Shown: positions 29,569 through 40,302 of the stretch, piece after piece
Layout of the letters: each line of letters starts with the position of its first letter
Numbering within the stretch: the stretch's first letter is position 1
DNA from: Frateuria edaphi
Lineage (GTDB): Bacteria > Pseudomonadota > Gammaproteobacteria > Xanthomonadales > Rhodanobacteraceae
Reading direction: 5' to 3'
Assembly: GCF_021117405.1 (NCBI RefSeq)
Contig: NZ_CP088251.1
Coordinates: forward strand, 992,001 to 1,056,000
Length of the DNA stretch: 64,000 nt
Translations under genes and position numbers: made by a program
The notes under the pieces: generated by a model
Seen by the model: the letters and a program-made list of their open reading frames with translations, nothing else
Databases searched by the model: none
What the model was told of the DNA's origin: nothing

Positions 29569-29589
29569 TGCTGACAGAGCCTGTCAGCA
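29569..29589. promoter_or_regulatory. 21-bp palindrome upstream of uvrB
   Basis: 9-base arms TGCTGACAG/CTGTCAGCA with an AGC centre, ending 44 bases before the uvrB ATG. Possible operator or leader hairpin; it does not match the E. coli SOS box. Confidence 0.4.
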
Positions 29590-29633
29590 GGGCGCCTTTA
29601 AGATCGACCCATCCGCCCGCATATCCGTCAGCC

Positions 29634-31664
<2,031 letters not shown>

Positions 31665-31781
31665 CACGCTCGGCTCCCTCTCCCCTCCGGGGAGCTGGGG
31701 TGAGGGGCCGCCCCAGCCTCGAACCCGCCTACCCGAAAGGCTTGGCATCCCCACCCACCCTTGCTAAACTTCGCGGCTCTT

Positions 31782-31856
31782 GGGCGGTTAGCTCAGCGGT
31801 AGAGCACTACCTTGACATGGTAGGGGTCACAAGTTCGATCCTTGTACCGCCCACCA
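31782..31856 (+). tRNA. tRNA-Val (GAC)
   Basis: 75 nt with encoded CCA. Acceptor GGGCGGT pairs with ACCGCCC, the anticodon loop TTGACAT gives GAC, and the T-arm AAGTTCGATCCTT is canonical. Followed 17 bases later by a strong terminator. Confidence 0.97.
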
Positions 31857-31872
31857 AGAGTTGAAACGAAAA

Positions 31873-31899
31873 GGCCGGCGCATTGCGCCGGCCTTTTTT
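31873..31899 (+). terminator. Terminator of tRNA-Val
   Basis: A perfect 9-bp GC stem (31873-31881 with 31885-31893), ATT loop and six T. Confidence 0.95.
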
Positions 31900-32074
31900 A
31901 TGCCCCGAGAAGCCTGCCCCCAAGCAGGGGAAAGTGCACTCTGGTTCGAGACTGCTGCCGTCGCGGTCGGTGAGACATGCCATTCCGATCCTATCCGCAC
32001 ACTAACGCCTTCGCCAGCTTTGCGAAGAGCCTGCTACTCTCAAGTGCGGAGTGTTGTTGGCAAGGGGGATGGGC

Positions 32075-33079
32075 ATGGAAGTAGTAAAGGCCGCTGTTCA
32101 CTACGTTTCCAAAATCGCACATAGCGATGAGGTTGCTGTCACTCCGGCGGAGGGGCTGCTTGAGGTTTCGCCGCAGCTTAATCGCCTAGTTGACGAGATC
32201 CTCGAAAGCTACAACGCAAGGTGTGCCCAGCAGTCGGGAATCTTCCAGCCGGATGAGGTGAACTATCCCCTGTCCGCGCTGTTCCGGGCGTATCACGAGG
32301 GAGGCACTGACTTCCTTGCTGCGTCAACTACGGCGACTAACCGCCTCGCGTTTCTGATGCGCCAGCAACTACTGTCCACGGGTGGGCACGCTCTTTATGT
32401 GCATTACATGCGTGGCGACGAGCATTACCTGCTCATCGTGAAGCTAAACAGCGCAAAGGGAAGCATGTTTGAAGGACTCGCGCGTGTGCGTGATGCGGAC
32501 CATCTCAACGTGCATACACTACAAGTCGCGGCCCGGATTAACCTTTCCGCCTGGATCGCCGGCGACGACAATCGCTATCTGACTTTTGTGTGTAAACGCG
32601 AGTTGGGGCATCCATCGAACTACTTCAGGGAGTTCATCGGCTGCGACATGATGGCGGACTCCAAGGTCGAGTCGGGCAAGCTCGCAGCTGTTGTGGACGA
32701 ATACTGTAAGCGCCAGATGGACGCTGGCCTGCTTTCGGAGGATGACACGGTGGCCGTGATGCGTCGCGTATTTGACTACGCGGTCGAACGAACAAAAGCA
32801 CGTGAGCCCATAAACCTTCTCGCTGTTGCGGCAGTTGTTTCGCCGGATAACGCTGAGCAATTCACTTCATTTTTGAATAACCATCCAAACCGCCCAACGG
32901 ATGAATTCATTGCGGACCGTAGCTCACTTCGTAAGCTGGCTGACTATGTCTTCAGTAGCAAAGAGTTCAAGCTAACGATGTCACATCAATTCAAAACCGA
33001 TCATCGCGTTCGTGTGGAAAATGACCAGCTCATCATTGAGAATCCGCCCGTCCAACTGGTAGACGATCTAGCCAACTAG
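32075..33079 (+). CDS. Nucleoid-associated protein, NdpA/YejK family (accessory copy)
   Basis: 334 aa. Opens VVKAAVHYVSKIAHSDEV and keeps the NdpA-type middle (LYVHYMRGDEHYLLIVKLNS) and EFIGCDMMADSKVESGKLA segment. YejK proteins bind DNA in the nucleoid. The ATG at 32075 is chosen because AAGGGGG (32062-32068) lies 6 bases upstream. The next gene starts 2 bases after the stop, so the two form an operon. Codon use is less GC-biased than in uvrB, suggesting horizontal transfer. Confidence 0.82.
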   Translation: MEVVKAAVHYVSKIAHSDEVAVTPAEGLLEVSPQLNRLVDEILESYNARCAQQSGIFQPDEVNYPLSALFRAYHEGGTDFLAASTTATNRLAFLMRQQLLSTGGHALYVHYMRGDEHYLLIVKLNSAKGSMFEGLARVRDADHLNVHTLQVAARINLSAWIAGDDNRYLTFVCKRELGHPSNYFREFIGCDMMADSKVESGKLAAVVDEYCKRQMDAGLLSEDDTVAVMRRVFDYAVERTKAREPINLLAVAAVVSPDNAEQFTSFLNNHPNRPTDEFIADRSSLRKLADYVFSSKEFKLTMSHQFKTDHRVRVENDQLIIENPPVQLVDDLAN

Positions 33080-33081
33080 TT

Positions 33082-34440
33082 ATGAGTGCAGATTTTGATG
33101 CAATTGTCAGAATGTGCCGCCTTGCCGCGCATTGCGAGCTGCAAGGTGCATCTCTTCGCATCGAAATAGAAACCGACCAGGAGGTTGACCGGTTGGCGGT
33201 AGCGGCGTCCGCATATCGACATCCCGACATTTACGTTGGAGGGAGGCAGCAGCACCGGGCTCTTTCAACCATAGCCCCTGGCACGGTCGTGGAATTGCGG
33301 TTCGATGGGTTAACCTCGAACCAGAAGGTAATTGCTCAAAGCCTTGAACAACTCCTTAGCTACCAGCAAGGTCTGTTTCTCTACAAAGCGCCGCCGGAAT
33401 ACTTTCTGCTCCATGAGGGGTATGCCACTGGTGATGACCATGTGCCAGATTTGGTACGGGCATACCAGAGAGTGCCAAGGCTATTCGAGCTGATCCGCAC
33501 GGTTTCCGATGTAGTCCTTGGGGATGGGACGGCCGCCCCTACATTTGTAGTGCTAGGCGGCAAGAGATTGGACTTTGCAGCAAAGTACGACATCGAAACC
33601 CTGAAGATCCTTCCGCCGGTCGATAGCGTGGACGCGCTTTCTATCGAGCTGCAGAGCCCACCGTTCGTCGAGGCAAAGAAGAGCCTCTTTAAGAAGGCTC
33701 TCGTTCGCTTGCTTGAGGCAACCCCGCAAGAACAACGGTTTGCGGAATTAGTGAAGAGATTCGAGGCTGCACGCCAAATTTTTGCGGCCGACTTTGACCT
33801 CTACAGTACAGAATTCAATTTCGAGAAGGTCCGCGAGAGCTTTGAGCAGAAGCGATTGGCGTTCGTTCTGCAGTTAAACGCGACCACTTCCGACTTGCTT
33901 GGAAAGATGCTGGCCATCCCAGTCGGCCAGGGGATCATAGTAAGTCAGCTTAAGAATGATCCTGAGGCCGCCGTGGGTAACATTGCATTGCTGTTCGGTT
34001 CTTGGGTTTTTGCGGCCTTCGCCGCACTGTTGCTATTCAATCAGTGCCACTCGCTCAAGCAAATAAAGCAAGAGATCAAAATTGAGAATGATTCTCTCGA
34101 GACTCGCTTCCCACAGCTTCATCGGAGAATCTCAGAGATGTTTGCGCTGTTACAGCGGAGAGCAGCCCTGCACACTTGGGCGTTTCCTGCTGTTGTTGCA
34201 GCCTTGTTAATTGCAACAACGGCCTATAGCACATACGCCTTCACTAAGGTACCGCCCTACAGGAGCACCGCCGCGCCGACCACCAACGGAACCGGGGGAG
34301 CCGCTAGGCCGGCAAAGCTGAATCCAAAGAGCGGCGAAGCTATTCATGTGCAGAGTAGAGCAACGACAGCCCAGGCACCGTCGCCCGTCAAAACGCTAGC
34401 AAAACCCGGGTCCATAAAAACCAGATCGGGCGTGCAGTGA
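33082..34440 (+). CDS. Two-TM membrane protein, unknown, partner of the NdpA-like gene
   Basis: 452 aa, not recognised. A soluble N-terminal region of about 290 residues includes a Lys/Glu-rich helical stretch (about residues 205-265). Two membrane helices follow (about 298-317, IALLFGSWVFAAFAALLLF, and 366-388, WAFPAVVAALLIATTAY) with a roughly 50-residue basic/coiled segment between them, then a low-complexity Thr/Ala/Pro tail. The start is 2 bases after the NdpA-like stop, so expression is coupled. A DNA-binding plus membrane pair suggests a sensor/effector cassette; this is inference. Confidence 0.75.
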   Translation: MSADFDAIVRMCRLAAHCELQGASLRIEIETDQEVDRLAVAASAYRHPDIYVGGRQQHRALSTIAPGTVVELRFDGLTSNQKVIAQSLEQLLSYQQGLFLYKAPPEYFLLHEGYATGDDHVPDLVRAYQRVPRLFELIRTVSDVVLGDGTAAPTFVVLGGKRLDFAAKYDIETLKILPPVDSVDALSIELQSPPFVEAKKSLFKKALVRLLEATPQEQRFAELVKRFEAARQIFAADFDLYSTEFNFEKVRESFEQKRLAFVLQLNATTSDLLGKMLAIPVGQGIIVSQLKNDPEAAVGNIALLFGSWVFAAFAALLLFNQCHSLKQIKQEIKIENDSLETRFPQLHRRISEMFALLQRRAALHTWAFPAVVAALLIATTAYSTYAFTKVPPYRSTAAPTTNGTGGAARPAKLNPKSGEAIHVQSRATTAQAPSPVKTLAKPGSIKTRSGVQ

Positions 34441-34481
34441 GCTGGCGGGAAAACAGCCAAACTTCTTCGATTCGCACGGAG

Positions 34482-35372
34482 CTAAGCCTTGCCAAGCAGC
34501 TCCACCAACCGCGACTCGCACGGCGAGAGATCGTGGCCCCTGCGCTGTGAGATCACGAACGTGAGCGAACGGATGTGCCAGGCGCGGCGCTCGAGTTCGA
34601 CGAGCTCGCCGCCGGCCAGATCCTCGGCGACGAGGTGGCGTGGCAGGTGTCCCCAGCCGAGACCGGCCTTGAGCAGGTCGCGTTTGGCGCCGAGGTCGTT
34701 GACCAGCCACTGGCGCTTGCCGGCAACGCCCTGTTGGGTCTTTTCGGCGTCGGGCTGGTTGTCTGTGACGATGATCTGGATGTGCCGGCCGAACTCGTCC
34801 ACGGGGATGGGGCCGGGTGTCGAGGCGAGCGGATAGGAGGGCGCGCATACCGTCACCATCTCCGCTTCGCGCAGCCAGTGGCGTTCGATGGCTTGCGGGT
34901 TCACCTCCGGCACGTTCTCGATGGTGACGGCCAGGGCGCACACTTTTTCGAGCACCAGGTTCTCGCCGCCCTGCATGGTCGTGATGCGCAGATTGATGGC
35001 GGCGGTCGGGAATTCTTCCTGCAGCGTGCGTAGGCAATCGATCAGGTGGGTGCGCGGAAAGTAGGCATCGACTGCCACCGACACCTGCGGCACGCCGGCC
35101 TTGGCGATTGCGCCGGCGCGGTTCTTCATTTCTTCCGTGCGCGAGATCACCGCCCGTGCGTCCGGCAGAAGGCTGCGCCCTGCCGCGGTGAGCTGCGCCT
35201 TGCGCGTGTTGCGCTCGAACAGCTCGACATCGAATGCACTTTCCAGCGCCTTGATCGCGTGGCTGACGGCCGACTGCGCCCGAGCCAGCTTGCGCGCCGC
35301 GCCCGAGAAGCTGCCCTGATCGCACACCGCAACGAACGCACGCAACTGGTTGATGGTGACGTTGTCGAGCAT
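34482..35372 (-). CDS. LysR family transcriptional regulator
   Basis: 296 aa. The N-terminal winged HTH (INQLRAFVAVCDQGSFSGAARKLARAQSAVSHAIKALE) and C-terminal periplasmic-binding-like effector domain (VSVAVDAYFPRTHLIDCL onward) are typical. It is divergent from the oxidoreductase gene at 35500 with a T-N11-A site between them, so it probably controls that gene, the following SDR and itself. Inducer unknown. Confidence 0.93.
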   Translation of the reverse strand: MLDNVTINQLRAFVAVCDQGSFSGAARKLARAQSAVSHAIKALESAFDVELFERNTRKAQLTAAGRSLLPDARAVISRTEEMKNRAGAIAKAGVPQVSVAVDAYFPRTHLIDCLRTLQEEFPTAAINLRITTMQGGENLVLEKVCALAVTIENVPEVNPQAIERHWLREAEMVTVCAPSYPLASTPGPIPVDEFGRHIQIIVTDNQPDAEKTQQGVAGKRQWLVNDLGAKRDLLKAGLGWGHLPRHLVAEDLAGGELVELERRAWHIRSLTFVISQRRGHDLSPCESRLVELLGKA

Positions 35373-35390
35373 GAACTATCCAGAAAATAG

Positions 35391-35405
35391 ATCGTATTGA
35401 GCGAT
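35391..35405. promoter_or_regulatory. LysR-type binding site (T-N11-A)
   Basis: ATCG-N7-CGAT, a dyad fitting the T-N11-A rule, 19 bases before the LysR start on its side. A weaker TCAA-N5-TTGA dyad follows at about 35412. Confidence 0.6.
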
Positions 35406-35499
35406 GTTTCGTCAATTGTGTTGATGCGTCAAGCGACCCAGATTGGTTGGGCAACCGGTCCGCAGGGGCCGGATCTCTCAACCGAAAAGGACCATCTCC

Positions 35500-36099
35500 A
35501 TGAGCTACGCCATCATCGGTTTCGGCGCGATAGGCCAGGCCCTCGCCCGCGCTTTCGCCCGCAACAACATCGAGGTCACGGTCGCCAGTCGGCGGCCGCC
35601 CGAAGCACTGCTGCCGCAGGCGCAGGCGATCGGGCCCACGGTCATCCCCAGGACACTGCAGGACGCCGTCAAGGCGGACGTGATCTTCCTGGCGGTGCTG
35701 TTCGAGGGGCATCGCGAGGTCGCCAAGGCTTTTCCGGATTGGCGGGGCAAAACGATCATCGACGCGATGAATACGAATGACCCCGTCGAGACCCTCGACG
35801 GTCTCCCGTCCTCCGCCTTCGCCGCCAAGGCGTTCCCCGGCGCCCGGTTCGTCAAGGGCTTCAATCACCTGTTGGCGCGCACGCTGGCCACCGATCCCAA
35901 CGTCCAGGGCGGCCACCGGGTGGTGTTCCTGTCGAGCGACGATGAGGCGGCCACCGCGGATGTGGCGGACCTTGCCAAGCAACTGGGGTTCGCCCCCGTC
36001 AACCTCGGCAAATTCGACGAAGGTGGCACGTTGGTGCAGGCGCGCGGCCGCGTCTGGGGCCCGCTGATTTTCCAGGATCTGTTCAAGCAGGAGCCGTGA
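35500..36099 (+). CDS. NADP-binding oxidoreductase (F420-dependent reductase-like)
   Basis: 199 aa Rossmann protein opening MSYAIIGFGAIGQALARAFA (GxGxxG). It belongs to the NAD(P)-binding family that includes F420H2:NADP oxidoreductases and proteins annotated as metalloreductase/dinucleotide-binding. ADAIFLAV-like VIFLAV and FVKGFNHL segments are typical. Xanthomonads lack F420, so the true substrate is unknown. It is probably regulated by the divergent LysR. Confidence 0.85.
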   Translation: MSYAIIGFGAIGQALARAFARNNIEVTVASRRPPEALLPQAQAIGPTVIPRTLQDAVKADVIFLAVLFEGHREVAKAFPDWRGKTIIDAMNTNDPVETLDGLPSSAFAAKAFPGARFVKGFNHLLARTLATDPNVQGGHRVVFLSSDDEAATADVADLAKQLGFAPVNLGKFDEGGTLVQARGRVWGPLIFQDLFKQEP

Positions 36100-36186
36100 G
36101 CACCTACGGCCCTCAGGACAAGACCGCGATCGGCCCCCCCCATCACTGCTCCGGCAGTAGCAACGCCCCCAACCAGGATTCATGAC

Positions 36187-36921
36187 ATGAGCAAGTTGAA
36201 TGGAAAGACCGCCGTGATCACCGGCGGCGCCACCGGCATCGGCCGAGCGGCGGCAAAGCGCTTCATCGAGGAAGGCGCCTTCGTCTTCATCTACGGCCGT
36301 CGGCAGGAAGCGCTCGACGCCGCCGTGGCCGAGCTCGGTCCCAACGCGCGCGCGGTGCAGGGCTCGGTCTCCGACCTGGCCGATCTCGATCGGCTTTACG
36401 CGGCGGTAAAGGCGGAGCGCGGCACCCTCGACATCGTGTTCGCCAACGCCGGGACGGGCAGCCTGCTTCCGCTGGGCGAGATCACCGGCGAGCACATCGA
36501 CGAAACCTTCGACACCAATGTGAAGGGCACGATCTTCACGGTCCAGAAGGCGCTGCCGCTGATGGGGCCGGGCGGTTCGATCATCCTCACCGGATCGAGC
36601 GCAGGCACCACCGGCGCCCCGGCCTTCGGCGTCTACAGCGCGAGCAAGGCCGCTGTGCGCAACCTCGCGCGGACCTGGGCCGAGGATCTGAAAGGCACCG
36701 GCATCCGGGTCAACGTGTTGTCGCCCGGACCGACCGCGACCGAACTGGCGAAGGCCGCGATAGGCGAGGAAGGCATGAAGGTGTTCGCCTCGATGAATCC
36801 CCTGCAACGCATGGCCGAACCGGCGGAGATCGGCGCGGCGGCGGCCTTTCTCGCGTCGCAGGACAGCAGTTTCATGACCGCCAGCGAGCTCGCCGTCGAC
36901 GGGGGCCTTGCGCAAATCTGA
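36187..36921 (+). CDS. SDR family oxidoreductase
   Basis: 244 aa classical short-chain dehydrogenase. The cofactor loop TGGATGIGRA, NAG (FANAGTG), catalytic Ser (LTGSSAG), Tyr and Lys (YSASKAA), and a C-terminal DGGLAQI are all intact. YGRR after beta-2 suggests NADP preference. It lies 87 bp after the F420-like reductase gene and is probably under the same LysR control. Substrate unknown. Confidence 0.92.
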   Translation: MSKLNGKTAVITGGATGIGRAAAKRFIEEGAFVFIYGRRQEALDAAVAELGPNARAVQGSVSDLADLDRLYAAVKAERGTLDIVFANAGTGSLLPLGEITGEHIDETFDTNVKGTIFTVQKALPLMGPGGSIILTGSSAGTTGAPAFGVYSASKAAVRNLARTWAEDLKGTGIRVNVLSPGPTATELAKAAIGEEGMKVFASMNPLQRMAEPAEIGAAAAFLASQDSSFMTASELAVDGGLAQI

Positions 36922-37189
36922 CGCCCACGCCTGGCCGGCTGCGCCATTCATTCGCGGCACCGTAGTGCGGCAGGCAAATCCGGCCACAAGGGGGAAGGCG
37001 GGAATCAAGTCACGGTGCGCGGAGCGCGGCCTTAACGGCGGCACGGCTTGCCAGGCGGTCAATCCTTCGCCACGCCGCAATCAGTCGGCACCCGGCCGTG
37101 ATGTGGTCTGCGTCACAGACGCAAGCGTGCGGGCGGGCGTATACCAGCGTGGCCCGATGTTTCTCACCTCACTCCCGCATCGGGCCCCT

Positions 37190-37223
37190 GGGCGCCCGGC
37201 GCCACACCGGGCGCCCATCCTTG
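37190..37223. repeat. Dispersed palindromic repeat, copy 1
   Basis: 10-bp perfect arms (37190-37199 with 37207-37216). The 29-base core 37195-37223 matches 42610-42638 with two differences. It sits in the 381-bp gap 36,922-37,302, which otherwise shows no gene. Confidence 0.65.
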
Positions 37224-37302
37224 TGGGCCGTGGCCATCCGTTGGCCTTCGCTGAAAGCGCAGCCATGGTCTTTCTGGCCAACGGGCAGAAAGCGTGGGGC
37301 GA

Positions 37303-39495
37303 TCAGGTACCCGTTGCTCCGTCGTGCGGCCTGGGTCGCGCCGCAGCATTTTTATTTTCCGGCGGGCTTGGAATCAGGGCATCCGCGATTTGCGCAGGCG
37401 GCATCGCGGGCGCGTAGAACCATCCCTGTGCAAGGTCGCAGCCGATCTCTCCAAGCAGGGCGGCCTGGCGTTCGGTTTCCACGCCTTCGGCCACGACGGT
37501 CAGGTTCAACGCGTGGGCCATGGCGACGATGGCGCCGATGACTTCGGCGGCGGCCGGGTCTTCGGGCGCGCCTTCCAGGAAGCTCTTGTCGATCTTGACC
37601 ACCGTGACGGGCAGGCGGCGCAGGTAGGCGAGCGAGGAATAGCCGGTGCCGAAGTCGTCGATGGCGATGTGCACGCCGAGGGCCCGGATGGCCTCGAGCG
37701 TCGTGACGACCTCGGCTTCGGTGCCCACCAGGGCGCTCTCGGTGATTTCCAGTTCGAGCAGGTCGCCGGGCAACTGCGCGCGTGCGAGTGCGGATTGCAC
37801 CGCCGCGACGAGTCCCGGGCTGGCCAGTTGCCGGGCGGAAAGGTTGACGGCCATGCGCAGCGTCGATGCGCCCGCGGCGCGCCAGAGGGCCAGTTGCTGG
37901 CACGCGGTCCCCAACACCCACTCGCCCAGTGCTTCGATGAGGCCGAGTTCTTCCGCGCACGGGATGAACTCGCACGGCGATACCAGCTCGCCGCCGCGAC
38001 GCCATCGCAGCAAGGCTTCGACTCCCATGATCCTGCCGGAGCGCAGGCAGTGCTGCGGCTGGTAATGCAGTTCGAACTCGCCGCGCTGCAAGGCGTGGCG
38101 GATGGCGGTGCCCATCGTGACGAAGTGGCTTGCCTGCGCACTCTGGCTGGCGCGGTAGAAGCTGATGGCGTTGCGCCCGTTCTGCTTGGCGCGCGACATC
38201 GCCGTGTCCGCGTTCTTCAGCAGGGCCACGCCGGTTTCCCCGTCACCCGGGTACAGGCTCACACCCACGCTTGCGCTGAGGAACACCTCCTCGCCACCGA
38301 TGACCAGGCCGCGGGCAACCGCCTGTCGCGCCAGCTCGGCCAGGGCGGTGACCTGGACGACGTCGACCGAGCGCAAGGTCAATACGAAGTCGTCGCCGCC
38401 GAGCCGGGCCACGGTATCCCCGGGATCGGCAAGCGCCCTGAGCCGGTCGGCCACCTGCTTCAGCAGTTCGTCCGCGACCGGGTGGCCGAAGCGGTCGTTG
38501 ATCCGCTTGAAGTTGTCCAGATCGATGAGGAGCACGGACAGCGCGATGCCCGGTTGGCCCAGGGCGTGGTTGATCCGGTCCAGCAGCAGGTGCCGGTTCG
38601 GAAGGCTGGTGAGAGGGTCGTACTGGGTGAGGAACCGGAGATCGCGCGTGCGTTTCCCGACCGCCCGCCGCAACGAGTACACCCACGCCAGCAGCAGGAC
38701 ACCGACCAGCGCCAGCGCCGATGCCGCAGCCTTGAAACGTTGCGCGTAACCGGTGAGGTCGACGCCTTGCCCCATCCATTTGTCGTGCAGCCGTTCGCGC
38801 TCCTGCGGGGTGATCCGCGCCATGCCCTGATCGACCAGTGCGAGGGTGGCGGCATCGCCCTTGCGCACGCCCCGGCGGAAGCGGTCGCTGTAGAAGTCGA
38901 ACGCCTTCACGAAATCCTCCTGCGCGTGCAGCCGGTAGAGGTAGTACTCGGCCGGCGAGCGGTCCATGCAGAAGATGCGGATGTCGCCGCGGCGCGCGGC
39001 GTCAATGATGGCGCTGTAGCCGATGTACTCCCGCAGGCTCGACACGCCCGCGCGGTGCAGCCGTTCGACGCACGCATCGCCGCGCTGGACGCCGACCACG
39101 AAGCCCCTCAGGCCGGAGGCGTCGGCGATGCCGGTCAGGTTGCGATCGGCATAGATGCCGGTCGTCACCGTGGCGAAGGGACGAGTGAAGTCCAGCGTCG
39201 CGGCGCGCTCGGGAGTGCGGAAGATCATGTCGATGACGTCGGCCTGGCCGGACCGCAGGCGCTGCTGGGCGTCGGCCCAGTTGGTCGCCGTCAGCTCGAC
39301 CTTGATGCCGGTCTTGCTCTCCCAGAGCTTCCACTCGTCGACGGCGTAGCCCTGCGGCTTGCCATCGGGACCAATGAACAGATAGGGCGGGTAGTTGTTG
39401 TCGCCGACGACCCGTAGCGTCCTGGTGGCGGCAGCGGCGGCGAGCGGCAGGCAGAGCGCCAGCAGGCAGGCTGCAAACGTGGACAGTTTCGTCAC
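37303..39495 (-). CDS. Sensor with periplasmic-binding domain, GGDEF and EAL domains
   Basis: 730 aa. A signal segment (LSTFAACLLALCLPLAAAAA) precedes an SBP_bac_3 extracellular domain (VVGDNNYPPYLFIG to the DKWMGQG end), one membrane helix near residue 265 (ALALVGVLLLAWVYSL), GGDEF (signature LGGDDF) and EAL (VEALLRW, DDFGTGYSSLAYL, KIDKSF, VAEGVET). The EAL catalytic residues look intact, so c-di-GMP phosphodiesterase activity is likely. GGDDF deviates from GGDEF/GGEEF, leaving cyclase activity uncertain. The GTG at 39495 with GGGG upstream is chosen. Confidence 0.92.
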   Translation of the reverse strand: MTKLSTFAACLLALCLPLAAAAATRTLRVVGDNNYPPYLFIGPDGKPQGYAVDEWKLWESKTGIKVELTATNWADAQQRLRSGQADVIDMIFRTPERAATLDFTRPFATVTTGIYADRNLTGIADASGLRGFVVGVQRGDACVERLHRAGVSSLREYIGYSAIIDAARRGDIRIFCMDRSPAEYYLYRLHAQEDFVKAFDFYSDRFRRGVRKGDAATLALVDQGMARITPQERERLHDKWMGQGVDLTGYAQRFKAAASALALVGVLLLAWVYSLRRAVGKRTRDLRFLTQYDPLTSLPNRHLLLDRINHALGQPGIALSVLLIDLDNFKRINDRFGHPVADELLKQVADRLRALADPGDTVARLGGDDFVLTLRSVDVVQVTALAELARQAVARGLVIGGEEVFLSASVGVSLYPGDGETGVALLKNADTAMSRAKQNGRNAISFYRASQSAQASHFVTMGTAIRHALQRGEFELHYQPQHCLRSGRIMGVEALLRWRRGGELVSPCEFIPCAEELGLIEALGEWVLGTACQQLALWRAAGASTLRMAVNLSARQLASPGLVAAVQSALARAQLPGDLLELEITESALVGTEAEVVTTLEAIRALGVHIAIDDFGTGYSSLAYLRRLPVTVVKIDKSFLEGAPEDPAAAEVIGAIVAMAHALNLTVVAEGVETERQAALLGEIGCDLAQGWFYAPAMPPAQIADALIPSPPENKNAAARPRPHDGATGT

Positions 39496-39639
39496 GCTAT
39501 CCCCTCGTCCTTGATCCCGGGAACAGTTAACCCACGAATGGCCGCGGGTCAACAAGACGCTTTCAGGGTGGCGTGGTCAGGGATCGAAACGCGGGCAATG
39601 AAGGGATGACGGAATCAACCCTGGGCGCGCACGCGTGGA

Positions 39640-40083
39640 TCAAGGTGCAAGGCCGAACAAGGCCTTTCCGCTCGCCATATCGATCGGCACCGAAACATGC
39701 TCGTGCGTCACCTGCCACCGACCGTCGATTTCGCGGAAGCAGGCGGTCCAGCGAAGCCAGCGCTCGGTGGTGCGGCCGTCCGCCAGCGTCCCACGCATCC
39801 AGTTGAGGCTGTGGCTGGAGGCCAGCCCATCGCTTACCTCGATGGCGAGCTCATGGATCTCATAGGCGACCGGTCCGTGCAAGGAGGCGAACGTCGCGTC
39901 CCAGTGCCTCCTGAGCGCGCCGGCTCCCACGCATCGCAACGGTGGTGCGAGGTCGAACGATATGACCGTCGGCGCGAACAGCGACATGACGCCGTCGATA
40001 TCTTTCGCGCGGAACGCCGCGGCGAAGTCATGGATCAGTTCGCGGATGCGAGCTTCGGCGATGGTCCGGTCCTCGTCGGGCAT
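39640..40083 (-). CDS. SnoaL/NTF2-like fold protein
   Basis: 147 aa starting MPDEDRTIAEARIRELIHDF, with the cone-fold pattern of SnoaL-like proteins (AFRAKDIDGVMSLFAPTVIS, WMRGTLADGRTTERWLRW, WQVTHEHVSVP). Members are enzymes or ligand binders of unrelated functions. Single gene, function unassigned. Confidence 0.88.
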   Translation of the reverse strand: MPDEDRTIAEARIRELIHDFAAAFRAKDIDGVMSLFAPTVISFDLAPPLRCVGAGALRRHWDATFASLHGPVAYEIHELAIEVSDGLASSHSLNWMRGTLADGRTTERWLRWTACFREIDGRWQVTHEHVSVPIDMASGKALFGLAP

Positions 40084-40134
40084 GGCGTGTGCGCCCTTGT
40101 CGTGTGACTGGCGAGTTTTCCTGGCGGCGCGTGT

Positions 40135-40302
40135 ATCGGGGGTCTAAGGAAGGAGCGGCGCAAGACCGATCGTTCTTGGCAGTTCGCCTGAAAGAAGCAG
40201 GCGAACGCGGCTTTGCGGTTCCACCTCGCTCGCTGCGACTGACGGGTATGGATAACCGGGCCCCGCACTTCGCGGCGCGTCGCTCCTTCTACGGATGTGT
40301 GC
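40135..40302. repeat. REP-like pair (inverted, degenerate)
   Basis: GTCTAAGGAAGGAGCGGCGC at 40141 and its inverted relative GCGTCGCTCCTTCTACGG at 40279 flank the gap between the SnoaL-like gene and the hydrolase. The pattern is like other GTAGGAGCG-type elements of the group. Confidence 0.45.

Noticed and set aside
37294-39417. 707-codon + strand frame opposite the GGDEF/EAL sensor
   Set aside because: Shadow frame with no recognisable domain.
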